From NCBI RefSeq assembly GCF_000483125.1, contig NZ_KI519553.1:841124-905123 (forward strand): a stretch of 64,000 nt of DNA, given 5' to 3'. Each line of letters starts with the position of its first letter. Position 1 is the stretch's first letter. Source of the stretch: Atopobium fossor DSM 15642. GTDB taxonomy: Bacteria; Actinomycetota; Coriobacteriia; Coriobacteriales; Atopobiaceae. A program made the position numbers and the translations under genes. Positions 6,204-15,596 of the stretch are shown piece after piece. Under the pieces are notes generated by a model. It was given only the letters and a program-made list of their open reading frames with translations. It was not told the DNA's origin and did no database searches.

Positions 6204-7877
6204 ATGTCCTCTCGAGACCACTATAAAAATGCGGGAAACCCTACTGGCGATGCGGGACGTACGCTTCTGGATGGCATGAACTCCGGTACACATGAGCGCC
6301 TAGCGGCTTGGAGTTTACCTTTACTTAAACAGACGGTAGAAGCTGCTTTTAGCAGCAAACCTCTTACATCAGCACTTGACGTAGGATGCGGTGGTGGAGC
6401 AAACCTTACACGTCTTATGAACTTATTTGAAGATGCCCAGGTATATGGTTTGGATCATTCTCCTATTTCTGTAGAGACATCTAAACTCACCAATACAGAT
6501 GCTATAGCTGCAGGACATTGTGAAATTACAGAGGGTGACGTAGCTGCACTTCCATACCACTCAAATAGCATCAACCTTGCAACAGCATTTGAGACCATCT
6601 ATTTTTGGCCCGATGTACAAGCTGGATTGTGCGAGATTTTTCGAACACTTACGCCTGGTGGTCTTCTTATGGTTTGTAACGAGACTGATGGTCGCAATTT
6701 TGATCAACTACGATGGCAAGACTTATCTCAAGCTACAGACCTTCTTACCATTTACTCTCAGCAACAACTCGTGGAATTTTTTACCACTGCCGGTTTTATG
6801 AACGTGCAGGTACAGCGTCATCCCCAAGAAGACTGGATTGTCGTTTTTGGTCAAAAACCTGATATAAATGGCACTATGAATAACAATGCCAGGCTTTTCT
6901 CAGCAGGAAACATTGCAGGCATCGCAATTAAAAACAAACTGTTTGCTCCACCCATGGCATCAAGAAGTGCCACGGAAGAAGGATTAGTTTCATCAAAGAC
7001 ACTGGCCTATTACGACAAGATCACACAATCTCAAGAGCTTGGTATGGTGATTGTAGAACATCATTTTGTAGACCCAATAGGACGAGCAGATCCACATCAA
7101 CTGAGTGCCGCTCGTGATGATACATTGGAGGGGCTCAGTAAGCTCGCTAAAACAATTCATAAACATGAAGCTGCTGCCATACTGCAAATCAATCACGCGG
7201 GACGTGTAGCGGATTGTGAAGGAACACCTGTTGGTCCCACTAACCACATGGTTGAACGTTGTCACAAGCAACCTCAGGCACTTACATCCAAGGATATTAC
7301 AAAGATTTGTAATGCCTTTGCATGTGCTGCAAAGCGTGCTCAGAAAGCTGGTTTTGACGGTGTAGAAATTCATGCAGCACATGGATACTTACTCAGCCAA
7401 TTTATCTCCCCTCTCTCTAATACACGCACGGATGCATATGGTGGCACTATCCAAAACCGTGGGCGCTTTGCAGTAGAAGTTATTCGTGCGGTCCGTACAG
7501 CCGTAAAAGATTTTCCGGTATTCATTCGTTTTGGTACTTACGATGGTGTGCCTGAAGGAACCACTACCGCTGATTGCGCTGTATTGGGACGCATGTTCCA
7601 AGATGCTGGTGTAGATGTAATTGACATCTCTGGTGGACTATACGGCTATGCCTTTGATGATCGCAAAGATTTGGATACCTACTTTGTCCAAGAAGCCCAT
7701 GCAGTACAAGAAACTACTACTATTCCCATCATATTAGCTGGTGGTATTACCAAACCAGAAGTTGCTCAGGCATTGGTGGCGCAAGATGGTTTTGCCATGG
7801 CTGGTGTAGCACGCCAATTATTACGTAACCCCTTATGGCCAACAGAAGCTAAAGTAGCGCTTACCAAGAAACACTAG
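6204..7877 (+). CDS. Fusion of class I SAM methyltransferase and Old Yellow Enzyme
   Basis: A 557-residue two-domain protein. Residues 1-220 form a class I SAM-dependent methyltransferase with motif I LDVGCGGGANL (58-68), an acidic strand end in VYGLDHS and the post-motif PGGLLMVCNETDG. From about residue 230, after a short linker, begins an NADH:flavin oxidoreductase/Old Yellow Enzyme barrel: KNKLFAPPMAS, the FMN-binding INHAGR, the HAAHGYLLSQFISP signature with the His390/His393 substrate pair, NTRTDAYGG, and the C-terminal GGITKPEVAQ and GVARQLLRNP. It lacks the Fe-S and NAD-binding extension of the long dienoyl-CoA reductase type. The reading frame is continuous through the junction. The ribosome-binding site is CAGGAG. 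The substrate is unknown; a paired reduction and methylation of one small molecule is an inference. Confidence 0.88.
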   Translation: MSSRDHYKNAGNPTGDAGRTLLDGMNSGTHERLAAWSLPLLKQTVEAAFSSKPLTSALDVGCGGGANLTRLMNLFEDAQVYGLDHSPISVETSKLTNTDAIAAGHCEITEGDVAALPYHSNSINLATAFETIYFWPDVQAGLCEIFRTLTPGGLLMVCNETDGRNFDQLRWQDLSQATDLLTIYSQQQLVEFFTTAGFMNVQVQRHPQEDWIVVFGQKPDINGTMNNNARLFSAGNIAGIAIKNKLFAPPMASRSATEEGLVSSKTLAYYDKITQSQELGMVIVEHHFVDPIGRADPHQLSAARDDTLEGLSKLAKTIHKHEAAAILQINHAGRVADCEGTPVGPTNHMVERCHKQPQALTSKDITKICNAFACAAKRAQKAGFDGVEIHAAHGYLLSQFISPLSNTRTDAYGGTIQNRGRFAVEVIRAVRTAVKDFPVFIRFGTYDGVPEGTTTADCAVLGRMFQDAGVDVIDISGGLYGYAFDDRKDLDTYFVQEAHAVQETTTIPIILAGGITKPEVAQALVAQDGFAMAGVARQLLRNPLWPTEAKVALTKKH

Positions 7878-7912
7878 GCATCCAAGGTTGCTCTGCTCCA
7901 GCAACCAGATGC
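7878..7912 (+). terminator. Probable terminator after the methyltransferase-OYE gene
   Basis: GCATC/GATGC and GGTTGCT/AGCAACC make a two-part stem immediately after the stop codon. The following ACTTCCTTAT is only moderately T-rich, so termination may be weak. The remaining 175 bases before the next gene hold no further clear element. Confidence 0.45.
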
Positions 7913-8088
7913 ACTTCCTTATAGCCCTTAGTACTCTTACTAAAGTTGCCCCACAAATCATGATCTTTTATATGATTTTTACATCCTTGTGCCGCTCAAA
8001 CAGCACTCGGCTCCGTGCTACGATATAACCGTTTTAACTATTGCCTTATTTGATAAAAGTATTCACGTATTAGCAGGAAACCATTGTT

Positions 8089-9222
8089 ATGGATAGCACG
8101 CTTTTTAAACTTTTAGCTACGCTGTTTAATATTAGAGAAGGTCGTGCAAGTCACACTACCATCCGCAAGCGTATCCTTTCGGGCGCGCGTATTAACGGCA
8201 TGCACATTTGCCTGCTTATTGTAGCCATGCTCATTGCGTCCGTAGGACTTAACATCAACTCTACTGAGGCTATTGTTGGTGCTATGCTCATTTGCCCCAT
8301 TATGGGCTCGGTTATGGGTATTGCCTACGGTATTGCATCCGCAGATGCAAAGTTACTTAAACGCGTAATTTTTGAGCTAAGCGTGCAGGTAATCATTTGC
8401 CTTATTACCTCTACGTTGTATTTTGTGATTTCTCCCATATCTACCGAGACAAGCGAGTTGCTTACCAACTCTACACCTTCTATTTGGGTGGTTTTAATTG
8501 CTTTAGCTGGTGGTTTTGCAGGTGGGTTGGGCTCCTCACGCAACCAAGAGCCTTATGTACTCATTTCTGGCGTAGCAGTTGCAACAGCCCTCATGCCACC
8601 ATTGTGTGCTGCAGGTTATGGTATTGCCACAAGCAATCTTTCTATATTTGGTGGTGCCTTTTACGTCTTTTTGCTTAATGTGGTCTTTATCGCCTTTGCC
8701 GCGGAGCTCTTATTTGTGCTTATTAAAACACCGCTCAAGGCAGACCTCAATGACGATGGCGTTGTGACCGAATGGGAAACAACAGAAGCACAACATCGCT
8801 CGCATGTCCTTCATCGTCGTCTCATTATAGGAAGTCTCGTGTTTTTAATTCCTGCAATTGTGCTGTCTTCTCACGTTGTTGCAGACACCATGCAACGCAA
8901 TGATGGTCAAGCATTTGAACTCAAGGATACCTTTGAGGCAAAAATTACTACAGAAGAACTCAAAACCCTCTATCCGAATTTTGTAAGCTACAGCATCGGC
9001 GAACAGACATCCTATAACACCAAAAACTCCAATTTGAGTAATAAAATCATTGCAACATTAACCACCTCAAGTGAGCTATCCACAGCAGATCAATCAAATA
9101 TCGAAAAACTCGTAAGGTTACACGTTCCCAAACTAGATTCCATCCACTTTGTTGTTAAACAACCAGATAAACCTGTCAGCCATCCGACCAAACAAACAAC
9201 AGAACACACAAGCACTACGTAG
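8089..9222 (+). CDS. DUF389-family membrane protein with an EF-hand-like loop
   Basis: A 377-residue integral membrane protein of the DUF389 (TIGR00341-like) family. Family hallmarks are IASVGLNINSTEAIVGAML and ICPIMGSVMGIAYG in the first hydrophobic hairpin and the later GVAVATALMPPLCAAGYG. About six hydrophobic segments precede a hydrophilic C-terminal domain starting near residue 270. Between membrane segments, residues 219-230 (DLNDDGVVTEWE) match the canonical 12-position EF-hand calcium loop, which is not a general family feature that I know of. Function is unknown; a transport role is often suggested. It is followed after 11 bases by the MATE gene, so the two may be cotranscribed. Confidence 0.85.
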   Translation: MDSTLFKLLATLFNIREGRASHTTIRKRILSGARINGMHICLLIVAMLIASVGLNINSTEAIVGAMLICPIMGSVMGIAYGIASADAKLLKRVIFELSVQVIICLITSTLYFVISPISTETSELLTNSTPSIWVVLIALAGGFAGGLGSSRNQEPYVLISGVAVATALMPPLCAAGYGIATSNLSIFGGAFYVFLLNVVFIAFAAELLFVLIKTPLKADLNDDGVVTEWETTEAQHRSHVLHRRLIIGSLVFLIPAIVLSSHVVADTMQRNDGQAFELKDTFEAKITTEELKTLYPNFVSYSIGEQTSYNTKNSNLSNKIIATLTTSSELSTADQSNIEKLVRLHVPKLDSIHFVVKQPDKPVSHPTKQTTEHTSTT

Positions 9223-9233
9223 GGTATGTCTTT

Positions 9234-10598
9234 ATGCAAAGTAATCATGAAAAATTGTTTACACAAACGCCTCTACTTAAGATGCTGCTCATCATTGTTG
9301 TTCCGGGTGCCATTAGCATGCTTACGTCGGCTCTCTACGATATTATCGACGGTATTTTAGTTGGTAATATCCTTGGAGAAACTGCTTTTGCAGCCATCAA
9401 CCTGGCAATGCCGTATGTGATTATTCTTTTCTCAATAGGCGACCTCATTGGTGTGGGCTCTGCGGTTCCCATCTCCATTAAACTTGGCGAGAAGGACCAC
9501 GAGGCAGCCAACAATATTTTTTCGTATTCCGTTGTTATGCTCTTTGTTGGTGGTATAGGCATGGGCCTACTCATGTTCTTTGCAGCACCTCTTCTTATTT
9601 CCCTACAGGGTGCAACGGGTGAACTTGCACGTATATCCATCATATACCTACGTATTTATGCATTGTTCATCCCTGTATCTGGCATGATGTTTGCCATAGA
9701 CAACTATCTAAAAGTATGTGGCAAGGTCAATCGCAGTATGGGCCTTAACATCCTTATGGCAGTATCCGGTGCCATCATAGAGGCTATTTTGCTTATCGTG
9801 TTTCATCTTGATGTCTGGGCCGCAGCATTGGCCTACAGTCTTGCCATGGTTATTGCATCAGTCATTGGTTTGTGGCCATTCATTCGCAACAAGATGGTAC
9901 TTAGCTTTGTGCGTCCTCGACCTACCGTAACCATCACTAAACAAATTGTTATGGCAGGATTCTCCGCATTTCTTAATAATATTGCAGGGCGTATAGTAAG
10001 TATTGTTCTTAATGCTCGCATACTTGCATTGGGTGGCACCCAAGCGATATCCATTTTTGGGATTATGATGTTTACAAATTCCTTTGTCGTAGCGCTCATT
10101 TATGGCACCACTGATTCCCTACAACCCGCTATTGGATACAACTGGGGCGCGCAAAACTATAAACACGCCTTTGACATTGGTAAAAGCAGCTTTATTGTTT
10201 CTGCAATATTTAGTCTAAGCTATGTGGTTTTGCTTCATTTCTTCCCCGAGTTTGCTGTCAGAATCTTTATTTTTAATGCCTCGGATGACTTTGTTGTAGC
10301 AGCTACCTCGGCGTTTGACTTGCTTTCCCTTCAATGGCTTACACGCTGGTTTGTGCTTGCCTGTGATGCTTTTTTGCTTGCTTGTGGACAATCCAACCGT
10401 GCCGTATGGCTTTCTGTTGCCTCCTCTATTGCTCTACCGTTAGCAACCATTGTTTTACTGTCTCCTTTGGGACTTACTGGAGTATGGTTAACTTCGGCCA
10501 TTTCTGATGGGATCTCTGCTTTGTTTGGTGCATGGCTCTTGATAGATTTTTTGCACAAGCATGGCTATAAAGCAAAAAAGAAGGCAATTCATGAGTGA
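9234..10598 (+). CDS. MATE-family multidrug/metabolite efflux transporter
   Basis: A 454-residue protein with the twelve hydrophobic segments and two-lobe layout of MATE exporters. The N-terminal signature VPGAISMLTSALYDIIDGIL matches the DinF/MepA-like branch, and the second lobe starts near residue 235 with the loop RPRPTVTITKQIVMAGFSAF. It would export cationic compounds or metabolites using a Na+ or H+ gradient. It overlaps the next gene by eight bases (ATGAGTGA arrangement), which indicates translational coupling with the uracil-DNA glycosylase-like gene. The substrate cannot be predicted. Confidence 0.93.
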   Translation: MQSNHEKLFTQTPLLKMLLIIVVPGAISMLTSALYDIIDGILVGNILGETAFAAINLAMPYVIILFSIGDLIGVGSAVPISIKLGEKDHEAANNIFSYSVVMLFVGGIGMGLLMFFAAPLLISLQGATGELARISIIYLRIYALFIPVSGMMFAIDNYLKVCGKVNRSMGLNILMAVSGAIIEAILLIVFHLDVWAAALAYSLAMVIASVIGLWPFIRNKMVLSFVRPRPTVTITKQIVMAGFSAFLNNIAGRIVSIVLNARILALGGTQAISIFGIMMFTNSFVVALIYGTTDSLQPAIGYNWGAQNYKHAFDIGKSSFIVSAIFSLSYVVLLHFFPEFAVRIFIFNASDDFVVAATSAFDLLSLQWLTRWFVLACDAFLLACGQSNRAVWLSVASSIALPLATIVLLSPLGLTGVWLTSAISDGISALFGAWLLIDFLHKHGYKAKKKAIHE

Positions 10599-11178
10599 TG
10601 CATTTACCAGCATCTTTAAGGCAATCGAACAAGATTCACAAAACCAAGCATATACAACGCAAGGCATACATCCCCTCTATACCGCAGCTCCTGGAGCTCG
10701 TATTTTGGTAGTAGGTCAAGCACCTGGACGTATTGCACAAGATACGCAAATTCCTTGGAATGATAAGAGTGGAGATAGATTACGTAGGTGGATGAATATT
10801 TCTCGTGAGGATTTTTACGATCCTCAAAAAATCTCTTTATTGCCAATGGACTTTTATTTTCCCGGCAAGGGTAAGAGCGGAGATCTTGCTCCGCGCAAAG
10901 GCTTTGCGCAAAAATGGCATCCTCAACTGTTGGAACTCATGCCTAACATTCAGCTCACTATTTTGATTGGTAAATATGCCCTCTCCCACTATCTAGACCT
11001 TCCAAAAACGGTCCATATTACAGAGGTAGTACGCAATTATAAGCACTATACGCCAGACTATTTTCCACTAGTGCATCCATCGCCTCGCAACCAAATATGG
11101 CTCAAACAAAACCCTTGGTTTGAAGAAGAAGTTATTCCGCAACTACAAAGTAGTATTTCCCAAGCACTTTTGACATAA
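10591..11178 (+). CDS. Uracil-DNA glycosylase-family protein
   Basis: A 195-residue cytoplasmic protein of the UDG superfamily. It has the motif GQAPGR near the N-terminus, then WNDKSGDRLRRWMNI, a central FPGKGKSGD, and the C-terminal motif LVHPSPRNQ that supplies the conserved His. It is shorter than classical Ung and resembles the single-domain uracil-DNA glycosylase family proteins of unknown lesion specificity. I start it at the ATG at 10591, which has AAGAAGG upstream and overlaps the MATE stop by eight bases; an earlier in-frame ATG at 10561 lies deep inside the MATE gene. The threonine aldolase gene follows after 12 bases. Confidence 0.88.
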   Translation: MSDAFTSIFKAIEQDSQNQAYTTQGIHPLYTAAPGARILVVGQAPGRIAQDTQIPWNDKSGDRLRRWMNISREDFYDPQKISLLPMDFYFPGKGKSGDLAPRKGFAQKWHPQLLELMPNIQLTILIGKYALSHYLDLPKTVHITEVVRNYKHYTPDYFPLVHPSPRNQIWLKQNPWFEEEVIPQLQSSISQALLT

Positions 11179-11190
11179 AGAGGATTCACC

Positions 11191-12270
11191 ATGCCCATGC
11201 CAGACATGCACACCAACAACTTATTGCACTTCTCGTCAGACTATATGGAAGGAGCGCACCCCACCATACTTGCAGCACTCGTACGTACAAACATGGAATC
11301 AACCTCAGGTTATGGAACAGATTCATACTGCACTTACGCCGCACAGGCCATCTTAGATACATGCAACTGTCCAGATGGAGAGGTTCGCTTCTTGTTAGGG
11401 GGCACACAAGCCAATACGCTTGTCATCGATGCCCTGCTGAGACCTTGGCAAGGTGTCGTTTGTGCGGCTACAGGACACGTGAATGTACACGAGGCAGGGT
11501 CAATCGAAGCAGGTGGACACAAAGTCATGCCAATTGAACATGTCAATGGCAAAATATCCGCCACAGCTATAGAGAAGTACGCTGATGCATGGGAGCAAGA
11601 CGATAACCGCGAGCATATGGTGCAGCCAGCTTTGGTATATCTATCTCAGCCAACCGAGTACGGCACGCTATACAGCAAGGCAGAACTTGAGGCTATTGCA
11701 CAGGTATGCAAGAGTCATAACATGCAGCTATTTGTTGATGGCGCACGCTTAGCCTACGCACTTGCAGCACCAGAAAATGACGTAAGTTTATCGGACCTTG
11801 CTCGTCTTACCGATGTCTTTTATATTGGCGGAACTAAGTGTGGTCTGCTCTTTGGTGAAGCCGTAGTATTTACTAAAAAGAATATGATAGCTGGCCTTAC
11901 ACCACTCATTAAGCAACATGGTGGACTGTTGGCAAAAGGTCGCTTATTGGGCGTGCAGTTTGGAGAACTCTTTTCTAACAACCTCTATGAACGCATTGGT
12001 CAATCTGCCATTGCTTGTGCTACGCGCATTAAAAATCATTTGGCCGAGAAGGGCTTTGATCTATATATAGACTCCCCTACCAACCAGGTATTTTTTGTAG
12101 TAACTAACGCACAAATGAACTGGCTTAGAAGCCGTGTGGAATACGGTTTTATGGAACGCTTAGATGCCAATCGATGTGTCATACGTTTTGCTACCTGCTG
12201 GTCCACCACCCAACAATCAACTGACCAGCTCCTTGAGCTTATCGACCAATTAGCCCAGTGCCACATCTAA
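11191..12270 (+). CDS. Threonine aldolase-family PLP enzyme
   Basis: A 359-residue fold-type I PLP-dependent enzyme of the low-specificity L-threonine aldolase/beta-eliminating lyase family. Recognisable features are FSSDYMEGAHP at the N-terminus, FLLGGTQANTL (phosphate-binding glycine loop), the Asp-containing LFVDGARLAYAL that contacts the PLP ring, and YIGGTKCGLLFGEA with the Schiff-base Lys. It would cleave L-threonine or allo-threonine to glycine and acetaldehyde in the cytoplasm. It is the last gene of the MATE-UDG operon (ribosome-binding site AGAGGA). Its 3' end overlaps the convergent ZIP gene by 21 bases, so there is no room for a separate terminator. Confidence 0.9.
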   Translation: MPMPDMHTNNLLHFSSDYMEGAHPTILAALVRTNMESTSGYGTDSYCTYAAQAILDTCNCPDGEVRFLLGGTQANTLVIDALLRPWQGVVCAATGHVNVHEAGSIEAGGHKVMPIEHVNGKISATAIEKYADAWEQDDNREHMVQPALVYLSQPTEYGTLYSKAELEAIAQVCKSHNMQLFVDGARLAYALAAPENDVSLSDLARLTDVFYIGGTKCGLLFGEAVVFTKKNMIAGLTPLIKQHGGLLAKGRLLGVQFGELFSNNLYERIGQSAIACATRIKNHLAEKGFDLYIDSPTNQVFFVVTNAQMNWLRSRVEYGFMERLDANRCVIRFATCWSTTQQSTDQLLELIDQLAQCHI

Positions 12271-13032
12271 GGTCATCATAAGGGCAAAGCCAAGCATAAA
12301 AATGACAGTAGCCAGATTTGAATGTTTGCCAGCACTCATTTCTGGAATGAGCTCCTCTACCACCACATACATCATTGCACCCGCTGCAAAACCAAGAAGA
12401 TATGGCAAGATAGGAACAATTACGTTTGCAGCCAAAATAGTAACCAGAGCAGCAAGGGGTTCTACAATGCCAGAAAGCAAACCCATAGTAAATGCTTTAG
12501 GCTTAGACTGACCTACGGCACGTAATGGCATAGATATGATGGCGCCTTCGGGAAAGTTTTGTATTGCAATCCCCAACGCCAAGGAAAACGCACCTGCCAA
12601 AGAAATAGTTGCGTTGCCACTTACCCAGCCAGCATATACAACACCAACCGCCATGCCTTCGGGAATGTTGTGTAGCGCTACCGCAAGAACCATAGTGGTA
12701 GTGCGCTTAAGATGAGTTTTTGGACCCTCGGGTTCGTCTTCACCAATATGCAAGTGAGGGATTACGGTATCGAGTAGCAATAAAAACGCAGCACCAAACA
12801 AAAAACCAAACGTTGCTGGAGCAAAAGCAAACAATCCCATGTCACTGCTCTGCTCAATTGCAGGTGCAATCAAACTAAAAAACGAAGCTGCTACCATAAC
12901 CCCAGCAGCAAAACCTTCTAGCGCATGAGTTACAGAATCACTCAGCTGATTACGCATAAAAAAGACCATTGCAGCACCAAATGTGGTACCAGCAAATGGA
13001 ATAAGCAAACCAGCCAGTACATCGGTATTCAT
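12250..13032 (-). CDS. ZIP-family divalent metal transporter
   Basis: A 260-residue membrane protein of the ZIP family, close to the ZupT/GufA branch. The two metal-site helices are clear: VALHNIPEGMAVG and GIAIQNFPEGAII, each with the His/Asn-x-x-Pro-Glu-Gly signature. A loop containing HLHIGEDEPEGPKTH lies between membrane segments 3 and 4. It would carry Zn2+, Fe2+ or Mn2+ into the cell. ATG codons at 13047 and 13032 are both possible; the second has more room for a ribosome-binding site (AGGATGGA). Its stop lies within the threonine aldolase gene. The neighbouring P-type ATPase also handles cations but is separated by 124 bases. Confidence 0.9.
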   Translation of the reverse strand: MNTDVLAGLLIPFAGTTFGAAMVFFMRNQLSDSVTHALEGFAAGVMVAASFFSLIAPAIEQSSDMGLFAFAPATFGFLFGAAFLLLLDTVIPHLHIGEDEPEGPKTHLKRTTTMVLAVALHNIPEGMAVGVVYAGWVSGNATISLAGAFSLALGIAIQNFPEGAIISMPLRAVGQSKPKAFTMGLLSGIVEPLAALVTILAANVIVPILPYLLGFAAGAMMYVVVEELIPEMSAGKHSNLATVIFMLGFALMMTLDVALG

Positions 13033-13063
13033 AAAACTATGTTCCATCCTATTTGAAATTTAA

Positions 13064-13093
13064 CAGCTTGCTCCCTCTCCAAAGAACAAGCTG
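13064..13093 (-). promoter_or_regulatory. Hairpin upstream of the ZIP gene
   Basis: CAGCTTG and CAAGCTG make a 7-bp stem with a 16-base loop, located in the presumed leader of the ZIP mRNA. No U-tract follows on the minus strand. I see no match to a known metal riboswitch. Confidence 0.3.
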
Positions 13094-13171
13094 CACTATT
13101 TTAGTCCTTTTTAAGCTTTTTATGTTGGTAATTTCCTAGCAGATACAAAACGACTGCTTCTAAGCCAAAAA

Positions 13172-15454
13172 TTACTGTTGTAAAAACGAAAGATGCTTGT
13201 GGGCAAATATGCCAAACAAATTCAGACACAGCATAAGTAGTATCTCAATTACAGCAATCGCACCTGTAAGAAGTGTCGCATCAAACGAAATGGGTGTAAT
13301 AGCAAACAGGTCTGACAGGAAAAATGCTGTACCAATAAAACCTGCTACACAGCCCACAAAAATACAAGCATGCCACAGGTTGAATGGTCTACTAAGCTCA
13401 AACAACACCATAAAGCCTGCTATAGAGAGCAAAAAGGTACTTCCTACTCCCACATCTGTCTCGGAAATTTTTAATACAGGTGCTAGGGCAACCAATGCCG
13501 CAATAGCACAAAATGAAGTAAGCGCAGCAGGGATTGCACGAATAAGAGCTTCATAAATAAACCTACCGTGCTGTTTTTTATTATTTTGTTCCATCGCCAG
13601 CAAAAACGCAGGAACACCGATATTAAACATGGAAACAAGCGATACCTGAGAAGGCTTAAGCGGATACACCCAAGCAAATAAAATTGCGCAGGTAGCCAGC
13701 AACATCGAGAAAATATTCTTATACAAAAATAAAGTTGCCGAACGTAGCAGGTTGTTAATATCGCGTCTGCCCTCGGAAATAATCTGCTTCATGTGACTAA
13801 AATCATCATCCAAAATAACAACCTGGGCTGCCTGACGAGCTGCATCACTACCAGTTCCCATAGCAATGGAACAGTCTGCTTCTTTCATGGCAAGAATATC
13901 GTTTACGCCATCACCTGTCATAGCCACACGTAAGTCTTGAGCTTTGAGCGCTTCTACAATCTGCTTCTTTTGCTCTGGCTTAACGCGACCAAATACTGTG
14001 TACTTGGTTACCGCAGTTGCAAAATCTTCATCCGACAACTCCGAAGCATTAACATACTGATCTGCATGTGGAATCTCTACCTGTGCTGCAATCTTGGAAA
14101 CAGTCTGGGGATTATCTCCAGAAATAACCATAACGCGCACTTCTTGCTGACCAAACCACGTAAAGGTTTCGGAAACATTGGGACGCAATCCGTTTACCAA
14201 ACTCACAAACAACAAAGGTTTGAATACACCTGTTGTATCTGCCTGCGCAAATACCAACACACGTTGGCCACGAGCCGTGCGCTGAGTAAGAGCATCTTTA
14301 CAAATCCCAAGAATAGATGCATCCAACACAAATTCAGGTGCACCAAAGCGTAGCGAACCGCCATCCATAAGGTCAACCTGTGAGTACTTATTTTTTGACG
14401 AGAAGGGCAAGACATTGTTTACGTTAAATGCTGATGTTGGCGTTGCTGATGAAATCTGCTCTAAACAAGCACGGATAGCTTCCATGGTTGCATTAGCATC
14501 GGGCACAGTAGCTGCATAGCGTGCAAGTAAATTACAGGAAGCACAATTGTCTTTCTTAACAGCCACTCCAGTTGGATCAAACAGCTCAACAACCTGCATA
14601 TTATTGTTGGTAATTGTGCCTGTTTTATCCACACATAACACGTCTATACGAGCCAAGGTTTCCGTACTACGCATGTCATGAAGCAAGACTTTGTTTTGAG
14701 CTAGTCGTAAGGCAGAAAGTGCCAGCGCCACAGTTACCAGTAAATATAGACCCTCAGGAATCATACCAATAATGGCACCAACCATGGATTCAACCGACGC
14801 CTTAAATACATATCCATTTACATAAAATGCCTGATAAAAGAGCATGCAACCAAGGGGAATGATCACAATACCAGCAATACGAACAATCAGATTAATATCG
14901 TGAATCATCTCGGAGGGCTTCTCGCGAACCTCCTTAGCCTTTGCTTGCAGACGTGCAGCATAGCAATCCTCTCCTACATGAGTGAGAAGTGCAGTGCAGC
15001 TGCCAGAGACAACAAAACTACCCGATAGAAGCTGTGCCTGAGCAAGTTTTTCAATCTCATCCGCCTCGCCCGTGAGTAAGGATTCATTAGCTGCAATGAG
15101 TCCATCCATCACAATGGCATCTGCGGGAATTTGTTGACCCGCTTCTAAGGTAATGATGTCCCCTGCCAAAAGTTCTTCACTCGCAAGAGAAAGCTGCTGT
15201 CCATCGCGCAAAACCACATAGCTGGAGCGCGACAATAATGAAAGTTTGTTAAGTACGCTGCGTGCACGTAGCTGTTGCACAATGCCAATAAGCGCATTAG
15301 CAATTACTACCGGAAGAAAGGTCAAACTACGATAACTACCTGCAAAAATAAGCAATACTGCAATAACTGCAAAGATAGCATTGAAGTAGGTAAAGACATT
15401 GTTGATAACAATGTCTTTTGGTGTAAGTTCTGACTTGTTAGTTTGTTTTTTCAT
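13172..15454 (-). CDS. HAD-family P-type cation ATPase (CtpE-like)
   Basis: A 760-residue P-type ATPase. In order it shows the actuator-domain loop LLTGEADE (TGE-type), a membrane motif GMIPEGLYLL, the phosphorylation site CVDKTGTITNN, and the hinge motif MTGDGVNDILAMKEADCSIA; six hydrophobic segments follow. The IPEGL motif and overall length match the group that includes mycobacterial CtpE, for which calcium transport is reported; Mg2+ or other cations are alternatives. No N-terminal heavy-metal-binding domain is present, so a copper/zinc exporter is unlikely. It starts at an ATG after poorly defined upstream sequence. The gldA terminator at 15507-15556 separates it from the catabolic locus upstream. 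Confidence 0.92.
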   Translation of the reverse strand: MKKQTNKSELTPKDIVINNVFTYFNAIFAVIAVLLIFAGSYRSLTFLPVVIANALIGIVQQLRARSVLNKLSLLSRSSYVVLRDGQQLSLASEELLAGDIITLEAGQQIPADAIVMDGLIAANESLLTGEADEIEKLAQAQLLSGSFVVSGSCTALLTHVGEDCYAARLQAKAKEVREKPSEMIHDINLIVRIAGIVIIPLGCMLFYQAFYVNGYVFKASVESMVGAIIGMIPEGLYLLVTVALALSALRLAQNKVLLHDMRSTETLARIDVLCVDKTGTITNNNMQVVELFDPTGVAVKKDNCASCNLLARYAATVPDANATMEAIRACLEQISSATPTSAFNVNNVLPFSSKNKYSQVDLMDGGSLRFGAPEFVLDASILGICKDALTQRTARGQRVLVFAQADTTGVFKPLLFVSLVNGLRPNVSETFTWFGQQEVRVMVISGDNPQTVSKIAAQVEIPHADQYVNASELSDEDFATAVTKYTVFGRVKPEQKKQIVEALKAQDLRVAMTGDGVNDILAMKEADCSIAMGTGSDAARQAAQVVILDDDFSHMKQIISEGRRDINNLLRSATLFLYKNIFSMLLATCAILFAWVYPLKPSQVSLVSMFNIGVPAFLLAMEQNNKKQHGRFIYEALIRAIPAALTSFCAIAALVALAPVLKISETDVGVGSTFLLSIAGFMVLFELSRPFNLWHACIFVGCVAGFIGTAFFLSDLFAITPISFDATLLTGAIAVIEILLMLCLNLFGIFAHKHLSFLQQ

Positions 15455-15506
15455 GCACTAAATTAAACGGTGGTCAGCAGTTTATCGCAAGAGTCATTAA
15501 GCAGAT

Positions 15507-15556
15507 ACAACAAAAGACCCTAGAAATGCTTTTTACACGAGCACTTCTAGGGTCTT
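15507..15556 (-). terminator. Intrinsic terminator after gldA
   Basis: A long stem pairs AAGACCCTAGAA with TTCTAGGGTCTT, with an inner AGCA/TGCT extension, and is followed on the minus strand by TTTTGTTGT. It ends the gldA transcript before the P-type ATPase gene. Confidence 0.9.
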
Positions 15557-15596
15557 ATTGCTGACATATGCAATAACTAAAACATAAATCCAAAGA

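Noticed and set aside
13064-13093. Metal-sensing riboswitch before the ZIP gene
   Set aside because: Only one simple hairpin is present and no conserved riboswitch core could be matched.
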